A DNA stretch of 44,722 bases, taken from Rhodospirillaceae bacterium. Lineage in GTDB: Bacteria > Pseudomonadota > Alphaproteobacteria > Rhodospirillales > Rhodospirillaceae. The DNA is taken from the NCBI GenBank assembly GCA_020852595.1, contig JADZAK010000027.1, positions 1 through 44,722 of the forward strand. Reading direction: 5' to 3'. This document shows positions 16,954 through 25,483 of this stretch, in pieces. Positions within the stretch are counted from its first letter, which is position 1; each line of letters begins with the position of its first letter. The position numbers and the translations under genes were made by a program. The notes under the pieces were generated by a model. That model was not told the origin of the DNA and ran no database searches. It saw only the letters and a program-made list of their open reading frames with translations.

Positions 16954-18582
16954 CTACTCCCGCGGTGGAGACGACGATAAATAGTCGTCCCACTGCCCCG
17001 GCGTATCGAGATCCATCAGGACGCCAGTGTCCTCAAATTCGACTTCGTAAACAAGAGACTCGTTGGCGCCGATCAGGTGCCGCGCGCCCACGTCGCCCGA
17101 TATTTCGTGCATTTCCTGGAAAAAGCGGCGTCCCCACAGAACGGGGTTTCCGCGCTTGCCGCTATGCGTGGGCACGCCGATTTCGCGCCCCTCCTCGGGA
17201 TCAAAGCCCGCGACGAGCGGACCGACGTGCTTGGCGGCGATGTCCGGCATATCGCCGAGACAGATAATGGCCCCCGCGGCGGCCTGGCCGACAGCATCAA
17301 GGCCCGCTTTCAAGGACGTCGATAGACCTTCCGCATATCGCGCATTGTGCACGATCCGGACGTTGAGCCCGTGAAGCGCCTCTGTAACTTTCTCCGGCTC
17401 ATGGCCTGTTACAACGACCAGCTCGGAGACCGGGGAAGCCAGGATCGCATTCACCGTTCGGCGCACCAGTGCAATTCCTTCGACATTCATCAGCAACTTG
17501 TTGCGTCCGCCCATGCGCCGCGACTGGCCCGCGGCCAGTACAACGGCGGCGATCTTCGATTTCGGCGCCGGCGCGGGCTTCTGTACGGCCTGCGCGCGCG
17601 GGAGAGGACGGCTCGGTGTGTCGACGAGAAGTCCGCCGACACCCATGGCCATGATGTCGCGGCCCGTCACGGGGATATCCGCGGCGAGCCTTTGCATCAC
17701 CCAATCCACCCCGTTGAGTTTTGGCGAGCGGGCGCAGCCCGGCAGCACGAGGACGGGACAGGCGCCGACGCGGGCAAGCACCAGGAGATTTCCCGGATCG
17801 ACCGGCATGCCGAAATGATCGATGACGCCGCCCGCGGCCAGGATCCCCGCCGGCGCCACATCCTCGCGGTCGGCGGTCGCCGAGGCGCCCACGAGGAGAA
17901 CAATCTCGGCCCCGCCGTCAACCGCCGTCTTGATCTCTCCCGCGACGGCTTGAGAGTCATGAGCAATCCGGGTGGAACTCGTCACCGTTCCATTGATCTC
18001 GGCGATACGCTGCCGTGCGATTTCCTCCGTCGATGCGATCACCGACGGCTTCAGGCTCGGGAGCAGCGTGGAGATCAGTGCGAATTTCTTGGCGCGATAG
18101 GGAGCCAAGCGGAGACCGTGCCGCCCCAGCTTTTCTTTCACGTCGCCCAGCACATCGCCGGAAACCGCGAACGGTATGATCTTCACGGTCGCGACGATTT
18201 GTCCGGCCCGGACGGCTGCAAAGTGAGGAAGTGTCGCGATCGTCACCGATTCATCCGTGGCATTGGCCGCGTCCACCGCCGATTTTTCCACGAGCAGGAC
18301 GCCGTTCGCGTCCGCGATCAGGTTGCAGCGGCCGGTCCGCGCGGGCGAGGCTTGAATATGCGGCGCGGCGAGCGCAGCCGCGACTTGGCCGGCGGCGGCA
18401 TCTTCGCCGATATCGTCAGGATCGAGCCGCGCGCCGACGACCGCGGCGATCCCGCCGGCCTTCAGCATCTCGACATCGGCGGATGTAACGACGTGACCCT
18501 TTTTCAGGAGCGTCGTCCCGCGCACGGTATGGCCAAGAACAAGCCCGACGGCGGCTTCGACGGGGAAGCTGCCGTATTTCAT
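16954..18582 (-). CDS. Molybdopterin-binding domain fused to MobA-like nucleotidyltransferase
   Basis: 542-aa two-domain protein. Residues about 1-325 form a MoeA/MoCF-type molybdopterin-binding domain (VLLVGASATADREDV; GNLLVLARVG). A Pro/Lys linker (about 328-342) leads to a MobA-like nucleotidyltransferase with AAVVLAAGQSRRMGG at 345-359, and ICLGDMPDI and GKRGNPVLW further on. The second domain resembles MocA, which makes the cytosine dinucleotide form of the molybdenum cofactor for xanthine-dehydrogenase-type enzymes. The start overlaps the xdhC stop by 4 bp. Which nucleotide it transfers cannot be told from sequence. Confidence 0.88.
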   Translation of the reverse strand: MKYGSFPVEAAVGLVLGHTVRGTTLLKKGHVVTSADVEMLKAGGIAAVVGARLDPDDIGEDAAAGQVAAALAAPHIQASPARTGRCNLIADANGVLLVEKSAVDAANATDESVTIATLPHFAAVRAGQIVATVKIIPFAVSGDVLGDVKEKLGRHGLRLAPYRAKKFALISTLLPSLKPSVIASTEEIARQRIAEINGTVTSSTRIAHDSQAVAGEIKTAVDGGAEIVLLVGASATADREDVAPAGILAAGGVIDHFGMPVDPGNLLVLARVGACPVLVLPGCARSPKLNGVDWVMQRLAADIPVTGRDIMAMGVGGLLVDTPSRPLPRAQAVQKPAPAPKSKIAAVVLAAGQSRRMGGRNKLLMNVEGIALVRRTVNAILASPVSELVVVTGHEPEKVTEALHGLNVRIVHNARYAEGLSTSLKAGLDAVGQAAAGAIICLGDMPDIAAKHVGPLVAGFDPEEGREIGVPTHSGKRGNPVLWGRRFFQEMHEISGDVGARHLIGANESLVYEVEFEDTGVLMDLDTPGQWDDYLSSSPPRE

Positions 18583-19268
18583 GGCGCCTCGGCGCGCAGG
18601 ACATCGATAATTTGCGCCACGATCGAAACCGCGATCTCGGCGGGCGTGAGGGCATTGATATCCAGGCCCACGGGACCATGAATGCGGCTCATGTCTCCAT
18701 CGGAGAAACCCGCCTCCTTGAGCCGTTCAAGGCGTTTGGCGTGCGTTTTTCGGCTGCCCAAAGCGCCGATATAGAAAGCGTCGGAGCGCAAGGCCGCGAT
18801 TAGGGCCGGATCATCCAGCTTGGGATCGTGCGTGAGGGTCACGACAGCGGTGCGGCGATCGGGCTTCAGTTCAACCATCGCTTCGTCGGGCCAAGCGACC
18901 TTGGCCGCGACGCCCGCCATTTGCTCGGACCGGGCGAAGCCTTCGCGCGGATCGACGACGATCACCTCAAAACCCGCCAGCGCCGCCATGGGCGCAAGGG
19001 CTTTTGCGATGTGAACCGCGCCGACAACGATCATCCGCAGCGCCGGCGCATAGACCCGCACGAAGAGATCGGCTTCCACCAGGCCCGACTGGTCGGCGGC
19101 GATCCGCGCCCGGACGGCTTCAAGCTCTGAACCGGTGAGCACGAGTTCGCCGATCTGGCGCGCGCCGTCGACGAGCGCCGAGGTCCCGGACGCCAAGCGC
19201 GTGACAAGGGCGCAGGCGCGTTTTTGCGCCCGCCATTCCTGAAGCGTGTGAAGGAGCTGCGCTTTCAT
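18579..19268 (-). CDS. XdhC family protein, Rossmann (C-terminal) domain
   Basis: 229-aa protein corresponding to the C-terminal half of XdhC, a chaperone that binds molybdenum cofactor and delivers it to xanthine-dehydrogenase-type enzymes. It has the Rossmann start IVVGAVHIAKAL, then VVDPREGFA, TLTHDPKLDD, YIGALGSRKTHAKR and GLDINALTPAEIA, all typical. The usual GxGH of this motif reads GAVH here. The start ATG at 19268 lies inside the overlap with the N-half gene (ATGA). An upstream extension to 19328 is less likely. Confidence 0.88.
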   Translation of the reverse strand: MKAQLLHTLQEWRAQKRACALVTRLASGTSALVDGARQIGELVLTGSELEAVRARIAADQSGLVEADLFVRVYAPALRMIVVGAVHIAKALAPMAALAGFEVIVVDPREGFARSEQMAGVAAKVAWPDEAMVELKPDRRTAVVTLTHDPKLDDPALIAALRSDAFYIGALGSRKTHAKRLERLKEAGFSDGDMSRIHGPVGLDINALTPAEIAVSIVAQIIDVLRAEAP

Positions 19269-19600
19269 GGTGTCAATGGATCCACGAAAACCTGAACGCG
19301 GCCGCCGCACGCCAAGCCGACTTCCCACGCCATCTCATTGGACACGCCGTATTCGAGAAGCTTGGACTGGCCGTTCGCGAGGCTTTCGCGCGCGGCGGCG
19401 ATGACCGCGCCTTCTATGCATCCGCCCGAGACGGAACCGGTGAAATCGCCGCTCGCGGTGATCGCCATGTGGCTTCCGACAGGCCGCGGGCTCGATCCCC
19501 AGGTCGCGACAACGGTCGCAAGCGCGACGCGCTGACCTTGAGCCATCCAGCGCTCGAGGTCGGCGAGCGGGTCGTCGGGGCGCTGTCCATCGCTCGTCAT
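19265..19600 (-). CDS. XdhC/CoxI family protein, N-terminal domain
   Basis: 111-aa protein equal to the XdhC/CoxI N-terminal domain: ATVVATWGSSPRPVGSHM, then GSVSGGCIEG, then YGVSNEMAWEVGLACGG. These are cofactor-handling signatures of the family; the conserved cysteine of SGGC and of LACGG are both present. I start at the ATG at 19600; a TTG one codon upstream is possible. First gene of the three-gene operon with 4-bp overlaps throughout. No molybdenum hydroxylase subunit is in the window, so its client is elsewhere. Confidence 0.88.
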   Translation of the reverse strand: MTSDGQRPDDPLADLERWMAQGQRVALATVVATWGSSPRPVGSHMAITASGDFTGSVSGGCIEGAVIAAARESLANGQSKLLEYGVSNEMAWEVGLACGGRVQVFVDPLTP

Positions 19601-19728
19601 CAACGCTCATACCTTTACGGAATCGAGAGGAACCAAATTCTATCCACAGCCCGGCGCAATCTTACGCCAAATGTGGCCGCCCAAGTCGCCACATCTTGGG
19701 GTGTCACGAGACATACATACAAAATGGG

Positions 19729-19756
19729 GTGACAATTCGCGTAATTTTAGTATAAT
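19729..19756 (+). promoter_or_regulatory. Sigma-70 type promoter upstream of phoH
   Basis: GTGACA (19729-19734), a 16-base spacer and a perfect TATAAT (19751-19756) inside an AT-rich stretch. The predicted transcript starts near 19763, about 300 bases before the phoH ATG. Confidence 0.65.
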
Positions 19757-19762
19757 TCCCAC

Positions 19763-20062
19763 AGTAATAGGGGACGTTCGCCAGAGCTCATGCAGACGGC
19801 GCGAACTCAAGGTTACGACGCTAACACCGACACGGGGTCCGATTACAGTGAGGACGCCGGACGGCACCCCTTCGGCGATCATACGCCCCCAGCATTCCTG
19901 AACACACCGAACGACCGCGGGCACGGCCATCGCCCGCCGCATTTCATTTCCGCATCCTCATACAAAAGCGAAGGAGGCGCTGAAGTCGGACGTGACGACC
20001 TCGCGCACGGCATCCGCCGGGCCGGGACGGGTAAGTTCACCAGTCAGGAGCACAAGGTCCAG
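19763..20062 (+). other. Long leader before phoH, open in frame
   Basis: About 300 bases between the predicted transcription start and the phoH ATG. The phoH frame stays open upstream to an ATG at 19790, which would add 91 residues of low-complexity, Gly/His/Asp-rich sequence with less coding-like third positions than phoH. A consensus AGGAGG lies at 19972-19977 with no start codon at good spacing in the phoH frame. No other gene is visible between 19604 and 20062. Confidence 0.45.
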
Positions 20063-20797
20063 ATGGGCAAACGGTCAGCTCGTACAAAGAAACATTTTCA
20101 CGAGAACCAAGACAGTTTCCAACTGCATGCGATCCCCGGAGGTTGGGATCCGATCGACGAACGTCGCGACCAGAGTTTTATCCGCAACGTAAAGCCACAC
20201 AGCGATGCACAGCGCCAGCTGATGGAGGCAATCGAAAGCAAAGCGCTGACCCTGGCAATTGGACCGGCCGGAACTGGAAAAACCTATCTCGCCATCGCCG
20301 CGGCGGTAAAAGCCCTCGAGGAATCGCGTATCGACCGCATCGTGCTGTCGCGGCCTGCGATCGAAGCCGGCGAAGCGCTGGGCTACCTGCCCGGCACCAT
20401 GGAAGAGAAGATGGCGCCCTACCTGCGCCCGCTCTATGACGCTCTTTCGGACCGTCTTGGCGGCAAAAGGTTGCGTCAATTCGTTTCCGATGGCACCATT
20501 GAGATCGCTCCCATCGCGTACATGCGCGGACGGACACTGAACAACGCCTTCGTCGTGATCGACGAAGCACAGAACTGTACTTACGGTCAGATCAAGATGC
20601 TGCTCACGCGGTTAGGCTGGCACTCGACGATGGTCATCACGGGCGATCCGGATCAAAGCGATCTGTTGCCCGGCGTGTCCGGTCTCGGGGACATCGCCGA
20701 ACGCTTGAGCACCATTTCCGATATCGCCGTGGTTCGCCTGACGAAGCAGGATGTCGTACGGCATCCCCTGGTCGCGTGCATGCTCGCCGCGCTCTAG
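20063..20797 (+). CDS. PhoH family ATPase
   Basis: 244-aa protein with the PhoH nucleotide-binding fold: Walker A IGPAGTGKTYLA, then RPAIEAGEALGYLPG, Walker B-like FVVIDEAQNCTYGQIKMLLTR, and ITGDPDQSDL. PhoH/YbeZ proteins are linked to RNA and ribosome metabolism; the short form here, with a basic N-terminus MGKRSARTKKH, is common in alphaproteobacteria. I chose the ATG at 20063 because it starts that conserved basic motif and gives family length. A longer form from 19790 cannot be excluded. It is followed by two strong hairpins. Confidence 0.88.
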   Translation: MGKRSARTKKHFHENQDSFQLHAIPGGWDPIDERRDQSFIRNVKPHSDAQRQLMEAIESKALTLAIGPAGTGKTYLAIAAAVKALEESRIDRIVLSRPAIEAGEALGYLPGTMEEKMAPYLRPLYDALSDRLGGKRLRQFVSDGTIEIAPIAYMRGRTLNNAFVVIDEAQNCTYGQIKMLLTRLGWHSTMVITGDPDQSDLLPGVSGLGDIAERLSTISDIAVVRLTKQDVVRHPLVACMLAAL

Positions 20798-20804
20798 AAA
20801 CACA

Positions 20805-20834
20805 AACCGCCCTCAATGGAAATTGAGGGCGGTT
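20805..20834 (+). terminator. Perfect 13-bp hairpin after phoH
   Basis: Arms AACCGCCCTCAAT (20805-20817) and ATTGAGGGCGGTT (20822-20834) with a GGAA loop, 7 bases after the phoH stop. It lacks a T-run and may protect the 3' end or act with the following terminator. Confidence 0.75.
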
Positions 20835-20857
20835 CCGAGGTGCGTCCCTGAAACTTG

Positions 20858-20889
20858 GGGCGGTGCGTAAAAGCACCGCCCATTTTTTT
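20858..20889 (+). terminator. Intrinsic terminator after phoH
   Basis: Arms GGGCGGTGC (20858-20866) and GCACCGCCC (20873-20881), 6-base loop, followed by A and seven Ts. The 155 bases from here to the next convergent gene hold nothing I recognise. Confidence 0.93.
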
Positions 20890-21044
20890 GTGCACCGTTC
20901 GAAGGGAAGCTCACCACAAAAGCCCCCCTTGGCCAAGACAGGGAGGCGTGAATTTTGTGGGTCGGCGGTGGGATTTTCTCTTTGACCCAAGATATCGTGG
21001 CAAGGGCCTAAAACCGGCCCCAAGTGTAGGCCCGGCATTTTGAC

Positions 21045-21605
21045 CTAAGCCCCGAAAATGGCCGTCAGAATCCGCATGACGTGGGTCTGGGCCAGGGGAT
21101 CGAGCTTGATGCCCGACGCGGCGAAATAGACCGTGAGGTTGTTGTGGGCGTCGTCCTTTTGCTCTGCCGGGGAGCGGGTCACCCCCCGGTCGTCGCCGGT
21201 GGTGACCAGGGCATAGAGCGCAAGGGTCTGCAGGTGCTCGAGATCGAGCTCGCACTGCTTGATCCGCTCGCGCAGGGCCTCGGCCGCCTGCTGTTCCGCG
21301 CCGGCGAAGGAACGGGTCTCGAGGACGTGCTTGAGGTTCCGGCGGCTGGTGCGCACAGGCTCGACCAGATTGCGCTGCCAGTCCCGTGAGATCTTCAGCG
21401 CCGCGCCGAGGTAAGTGGCGAGATTTGCCGTCCCGGCGCCGCGGAACGACAGCCAGATACAAAACAGAATGATGTTCACGTCGGCATTCAGGCGGTTCTG
21501 CAACGCGAGGCAGGCCTTCTCGACCCCCTCCCGCTTATAGGCCCAGGTCGCAAAGTCCCAGAGCGGGTTGGCCTTCACGGCCTCGTCGAGGGCCGAGGCG
21601 GTCAT
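21045..21605 (-). CDS. TIGR02444 family protein
   Basis: 186-aa protein of an uncharacterised proteobacterial family (TIGR02444/DUF2390). The family hallmark is seen in LWDFATWAYKREGVEKACLALQ and then NRLNADVNIILFCIWLSF. The rest is mostly helical, rich in Leu and charged residues. Function unknown. The start overlaps the ubiX stop by 4 bp, so the two are translationally coupled. Residues 20-60 carry the recognisable part; the C-terminal half is less conserved as far as I can judge. Confidence 0.8.
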   Translation of the reverse strand: MTASALDEAVKANPLWDFATWAYKREGVEKACLALQNRLNADVNIILFCIWLSFRGAGTANLATYLGAALKISRDWQRNLVEPVRTSRRNLKHVLETRSFAGAEQQAAEALRERIKQCELDLEHLQTLALYALVTTGDDRGVTRSPAEQKDDAHNNLTVYFAASGIKLDPLAQTHVMRILTAIFGA

Positions 21606-22243
21606 TTGGCGGTCTTGCGCTTCTGCCTGCGTTTCGGCCGCGCGTCGCCCGCCGGGTCGCGCCAGCGCCTGACCAAGCCGGTCTCGATCTCAAAAAGGTC
21701 CAAGGTTCGTCCAACGGTGTGCTCGATCATGTCCTCGATCGTATCCGGGCGCGCGTAGAAGCCGGGCAGCGGGGGCGCGACGATGGCCCCGATTTCCGAG
21801 AGCTGCGTCAGCGTGCGCAAATGGCCTGTATGAAGCGGGCTTTCCCTGACCATGAGAACAAGACGGCGGCGCTCCTTCAGGACGACGTCCGCGGCCCGCG
21901 CCATGAGGGTCGATGTTACACCGTAGGCAATCTCGGAGGCGGTGCGGATGGAGCATGGGGCAATGACCATGCCCATCGTCTTGAATGACCCCGAGGAAAT
22001 CGCGGCGCCGAGATCGGTGTTCTGGTGGACAACGTGCGCCAGCGCCTTGACCTCGGCGACCTTGTAGTCGGTCTCGTGGGCCAGGGTGATTTCAGCCGAT
22101 TTCGACATCACGAGGTGAATCTCGAGCCCCGCCTCACGCAGAACCTCGAGCATCCGCACACCGTATACGATGCCCGAAGCGCCGCTGAGGCCGACGATGA
22201 GGCGGCCCGGCGCGCGGCCGGCGGTCTTCTTTTCTTGGCTCAT
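21602..22243 (-). CDS. ubiX: Flavin prenyltransferase UbiX
   Basis: 213-aa enzyme that prenylates FMN to make the cofactor of UbiD decarboxylases, serving ubiquinone synthesis. Signature segments: IVGLSGASGIVYGVRML near the N-terminus, ISSGSFKTMGMVIAPCS in the middle, VVLKERRRLVLMVRE and the C-terminal PPLPGFYARPDTIEDMI. The C-terminal 20 residues are very basic (KRRQKRKTAK), longer than usual. No ubiD gene is in the window. It is divergent from the dienelactone hydrolase gene. Confidence 0.95.
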   Translation of the reverse strand: MSQEKKTAGRAPGRLIVGLSGASGIVYGVRMLEVLREAGLEIHLVMSKSAEITLAHETDYKVAEVKALAHVVHQNTDLGAAISSGSFKTMGMVIAPCSIRTASEIAYGVTSTLMARAADVVLKERRRLVLMVRESPLHTGHLRTLTQLSEIGAIVAPPLPGFYARPDTIEDMIEHTVGRTLDLFEIETGLVRRWRDPAGDARPKRRQKRKTAK

Positions 22244-22401
22244 GATCGCGGCGGTCCCGATGCTCTACAGGGGCCGAACCTTAGAATATTTCCCCGGGAC
22301 TGTCTGCAAATCGCGGCCGGCCGGAAACCCGCTTTTCCTGGCGCATCCGGACGAATCTTCCTAAGACAGAATAAGCGTGCGTTTTGTTGAAGGAGAGGCC
22401 A

Positions 22402-23103
22402 ATGAGCGGCAAGGACATCACGATCGACGGCAGGGACGGGAACTTCACGGGCTACCTGGCGGCGCCGGCCTCGGGAAAAGGCCCCGGCGTGGTCGTGATC
22501 CAGGAGATCTTCGGCGTCAATCCGTGGGTCCGCTCGGTCGCCGATTGGCTCGCGTCCCAAGGATTCATGGCGCTGGCGCCGGATATCTTCTGGCGCATGA
22601 AACCCGGCGTGCAGCTCGACCCCACCCGCGAGGCGCAGCTTCAGGAAGGCTTCGGCTACTACCAGAAATTCAACGTCGATAAGGGTGTCGAGGACATTCA
22701 GGCGACCATCGACACCCTGCGCCGGACACCCGGCTGTACGGGGAAAGTCGGCAATCTCGGTTTCTGCCTGGGTGGGCTTCTTTCGTACCTGACGGCGGCG
22801 CGCACCGACACGGACGCCTGCGCCAGCTACTACGGCGGGGGCATCGACACCAAGCTGGCGGAAGTCCAGAACATCAAAGCGCCGACGGTCTTGCATCTGG
22901 CCGGCAGCGATCCCTACATTCCGCAGGATGCGATCGACGCCATCAAAGCGGCGGTGAAGGACAAGTCCAACATTGCGGTGCATGTCTACCCGGGCATGCC
23001 GCACGCCTTTTGCCGCGCCAACGATCCGAACCACTACAACGCCGAGGCCTGTGCCCTCGCGCACGGGCGCAGCGTCGAACTTTTCAAGGGCGCGCTCGCC
23101 TAA
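22402..23103 (+). CDS. Dienelactone hydrolase family protein
   Basis: 233-aa alpha/beta hydrolase. The catalytic triad typical of dienelactone hydrolases is visible: C122 in NLGFCLGG, D170 in AGSDPYIP and H201 in PGMPHAF. The oxyanion region is VVVIQEIFGVNPWVR. Such enzymes open lactone rings in aromatic degradation, but most chromosomal copies have unknown substrates. The ATG at 22402 is chosen because AAGGAG lies 8 bases upstream. It is followed by the antiporter gene after 27 bp on the same strand. Confidence 0.9.
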   Translation: MSGKDITIDGRDGNFTGYLAAPASGKGPGVVVIQEIFGVNPWVRSVADWLASQGFMALAPDIFWRMKPGVQLDPTREAQLQEGFGYYQKFNVDKGVEDIQATIDTLRRTPGCTGKVGNLGFCLGGLLSYLTAARTDTDACASYYGGGIDTKLAEVQNIKAPTVLHLAGSDPYIPQDAIDAIKAAVKDKSNIAVHVYPGMPHAFCRANDPNHYNAEACALAHGRSVELFKGALA

Positions 23104-23130
23104 GGGCGCGCCAAGGGACCGTCCGCCGGC

Positions 23131-24948
23131 ATGAATAGCATCGACACCGCAAATACGCTTCTGCTCTTCGGGTCGGTGCTCGTCGTCCTCGGGATCCTGT
23201 CGAGCCTTGTCGCGCAGCGATTCGGCGCCCCGCTGCTGCTGATCTTCCTTGTCATCGGGATGTTCGCCGGTGAGGATGGCCCGGGCGGCATTTCATTCAG
23301 CGACTATCGCCTCACCTATATCATCGGCTCTCTGTCCCTCGCGGTCATCCTGTTCGACGGCGGTCTCAGAACCAAGATCGGACACCTCAAGGGCGCGGTG
23401 CGGCCGGCCCTCATGCTCGCCACATTTGGCGTCGTCATCACCGCGGCGCTGACGGGGATTGTCGCCGCGGAAGTCCTGAATATCCCGCTCGTTCACGGCT
23501 TACTGCTTGGAACAGTGATCGCGTCCACGGATGCCGCGGCGGTGTTTTTCCTGATCCATGCCGGCGGCCTCCAGATCCGTCAGAGGATCGGCGCGACAAT
23601 TGAAATGGAATCGGCCACCAACGATCCCGTGGCGGTCTTCCTGACGATTGTGCTGGTTCAAGTCATCTCGCTCCAGCAACAGGGCTTGGATATCGAGCCG
23701 CTTGCGCTGCTTGGAACGCTTGTTGGCCACGCCGTCGTGGGCGCGGCGATGGGACTTCTGGGCGGCTTTGCCGCATCGATCGCGCTGAACCGGATCAATC
23801 TGCCCGGCGGCCTCCATCCGCTGCTGGTGATCGCGGCCGCGGTCCTCATCTATTCGCTGACATCCGTGCTGTCCGGAAGCGGCTTCCTTGCGGTCTATCT
23901 TGCCGGCCTCGTCTTGGGGAACCGGCCGCTGCGCGCTTCGGCCAGCATCGTCACCGTGAACGACGCCGCGACATGGCTCAGCCAGATCGTCATGTTCCTC
24001 GTTCTGGGCCTGCTCATAACCCCGACCCGTCTGCTGACTTATGTCCTGCCGGCGGCGCTCGTCGGCGTCTTCTTGTTGTTTGTCGCCCGCCCCGTCGCCG
24101 TGTGGCTTTGCCTCCTCGGCTCGAAGTTCTCCAAGCGGGAAAAACTGTTTGCCTCGTGGGTGGGACTGCGCGGCGCAGTCAGCATTTTCCTCGCGGCGAT
24201 CCCGACCCTGTCGGGCATCGAGCACGCGGATCTGTATTTTAACGTCGCATTCGTGATCGTGTTCATCTCGCTGCTCTCGCAAGGGTGGACACTCACCTGG
24301 ACGGCCCGGAAACTTGGCCTGGCCCTGCCCCGTACTGCGGCCTCGGTCCACCGCTCGGAACTCGATCTTCCCGGCCAGTTGGCCCTGGAAATGGTCGGAT
24401 ACCCGGTCTCGGCGCAAAGCGCGGTCATGAACGGCGCCGTGGTGCCGAAGTGGGCGCGCACCGCCTTCGTGATCCGGAACCAGAACATCCTCATGGCCGG
24501 GGAAGCGGGCACCCTCAAAGCCAATGACTACGCCTACTTCCTCGCGCCGCCCGACCGCGTCAGCCGCCTCGACCAATTGTTCACGGCGCACGCCGAACTT
24601 CTCTCGGCAAACGAGCCGTTCTTCGGTGAATTCGCCTTCACGGGAGATATCCTGCTCAAGGATGTGGCGGCCTTCTATGGCCTCTCCATTAAGCCCGAGA
24701 TCGCGAACCTCAGTATCGCCGACTTCTTCTCTTTGCGGTTTGAAGGCAAGCCCGACGTCGGCGATCACCTGCATCTCGGGACGGCGGAGATCGTCGCGCG
24801 GGAAATCGACGAGGACCGCGTCATTCGCGCCGGCCTGCAACTCGACGTGCTGACGGACAATCGTGAGCGTGACCTTTCGCCCGCCGGCCTGGGCGGTCTG
24901 ATTATCAGGAAACTCTCGGCACGCCGGAAGGCAAAGTCGGCGTCTTAA
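23131..24948 (+). CDS. NhaP2/CvrA-type K+(Na+)/H+ antiporter
   Basis: 605-aa inner-membrane protein of the CPA1 family. About 12 membrane segments fill residues 1-400, with STDAAAVFF and ESATNDPVAVF, the conserved ion-binding motifs. The cytosolic C-terminus carries a TrkA-C-like domain (about 400-490) followed by a CorC/HlyC-like domain (about 500-590), the arrangement of NhaP2, which controls internal K+. It runs tail to tail with the flavin reductase gene with a single base between stop codons. Confidence 0.9.
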   Translation: MNSIDTANTLLLFGSVLVVLGILSSLVAQRFGAPLLLIFLVIGMFAGEDGPGGISFSDYRLTYIIGSLSLAVILFDGGLRTKIGHLKGAVRPALMLATFGVVITAALTGIVAAEVLNIPLVHGLLLGTVIASTDAAAVFFLIHAGGLQIRQRIGATIEMESATNDPVAVFLTIVLVQVISLQQQGLDIEPLALLGTLVGHAVVGAAMGLLGGFAASIALNRINLPGGLHPLLVIAAAVLIYSLTSVLSGSGFLAVYLAGLVLGNRPLRASASIVTVNDAATWLSQIVMFLVLGLLITPTRLLTYVLPAALVGVFLLFVARPVAVWLCLLGSKFSKREKLFASWVGLRGAVSIFLAAIPTLSGIEHADLYFNVAFVIVFISLLSQGWTLTWTARKLGLALPRTAASVHRSELDLPGQLALEMVGYPVSAQSAVMNGAVVPKWARTAFVIRNQNILMAGEAGTLKANDYAYFLAPPDRVSRLDQLFTAHAELLSANEPFFGEFAFTGDILLKDVAAFYGLSIKPEIANLSIADFFSLRFEGKPDVGDHLHLGTAEIVAREIDEDRVIRAGLQLDVLTDNRERDLSPAGLGGLIIRKLSARRKAKSAS

Positions 24949-24949
24949 C

Positions 24950-25483
24950 CTAGCCGAGCGGGCGCAAGGCGCCTTTGTGAAAAAGCAGCGGGTCTTTCCC
25001 GATATTGAACAGGCGCCGCACGCGGCCCACGACGATGTCGTGGTCGCCGCCCGGATAGCGCGCTTCCACCAGGCATTCAAAGTAAGCCGAAGCGCCCGCG
25101 ATCAACGGCACGCCGTCGAGTCCGTTTTGCGTCGCGACGCCTTCGAACTTCGGGATGCCCACGCGCGCGAAGCGCTCCGCCATGTCTTTCTGGCCGGACG
25201 ACAGCACGTTGACGGCAAAGGGCGTGCCCGCCTGGAAGCAGGCAAAGCTGCCCCCTTCGCGGCCAAGGCTCCATAGAATGAGCGGCGGATCCAGCGACAG
25301 GGAATTGAAAGACGTCACTGTGATGCCGAAACGATCGCCGTTTGGCGAAAAGCCCGTCATGACCGTGACGCCGGTCGCGAACTGACCGAGCGCGTTGCGG
25401 AAGTTCCGGTAACCTTCCGCGCTATCGCGAGGGTCCTCGCCGGTGCGGCCTTCAATTTTCAAGAGGGTAAACGATTCGTTCAA
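24950..25483 (-). CDS. Flavin reductase family protein
   Basis: 177-aa flavin reductase-like, FMN-binding split-barrel protein (HpaC type). Typical segments: FRNALGQFATGVTVMT, then GITVTSFNSLSLDPPLILWSL, FAVNVLSSGQ and the H of DHDIVVGRV. Such proteins supply reduced flavin to two-component monooxygenases. The start is a TTG at 25483 overlapping the permease stop (TTGA); no ATG lies before the conserved region. No monooxygenase partner lies nearby. Confidence 0.88.
   Translation of the reverse strand: MNESFTLLKIEGRTGEDPRDSAEGYRNFRNALGQFATGVTVMTGFSPNGDRFGITVTSFNSLSLDPPLILWSLGREGGSFACFQAGTPFAVNVLSSGQKDMAERFARVGIPKFEGVATQNGLDGVPLIAGASAYFECLVEARYPGGDHDIVVGRVRRLFNIGKDPLLFHKGALRPLG

Noticed and set aside
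19640-19942. 100-codon minus-strand open frame over the phoH promoter
   Set aside because: It runs through the AT-rich promoter and has Cys/Arg-rich random-looking composition.
23500-25080. Very long open frame opposite the antiporter gene
   Set aside because: Antisense shadow of a GC-rich gene; Arg/Asp/His-rich with no domain, and the plus strand encodes a clear transporter.
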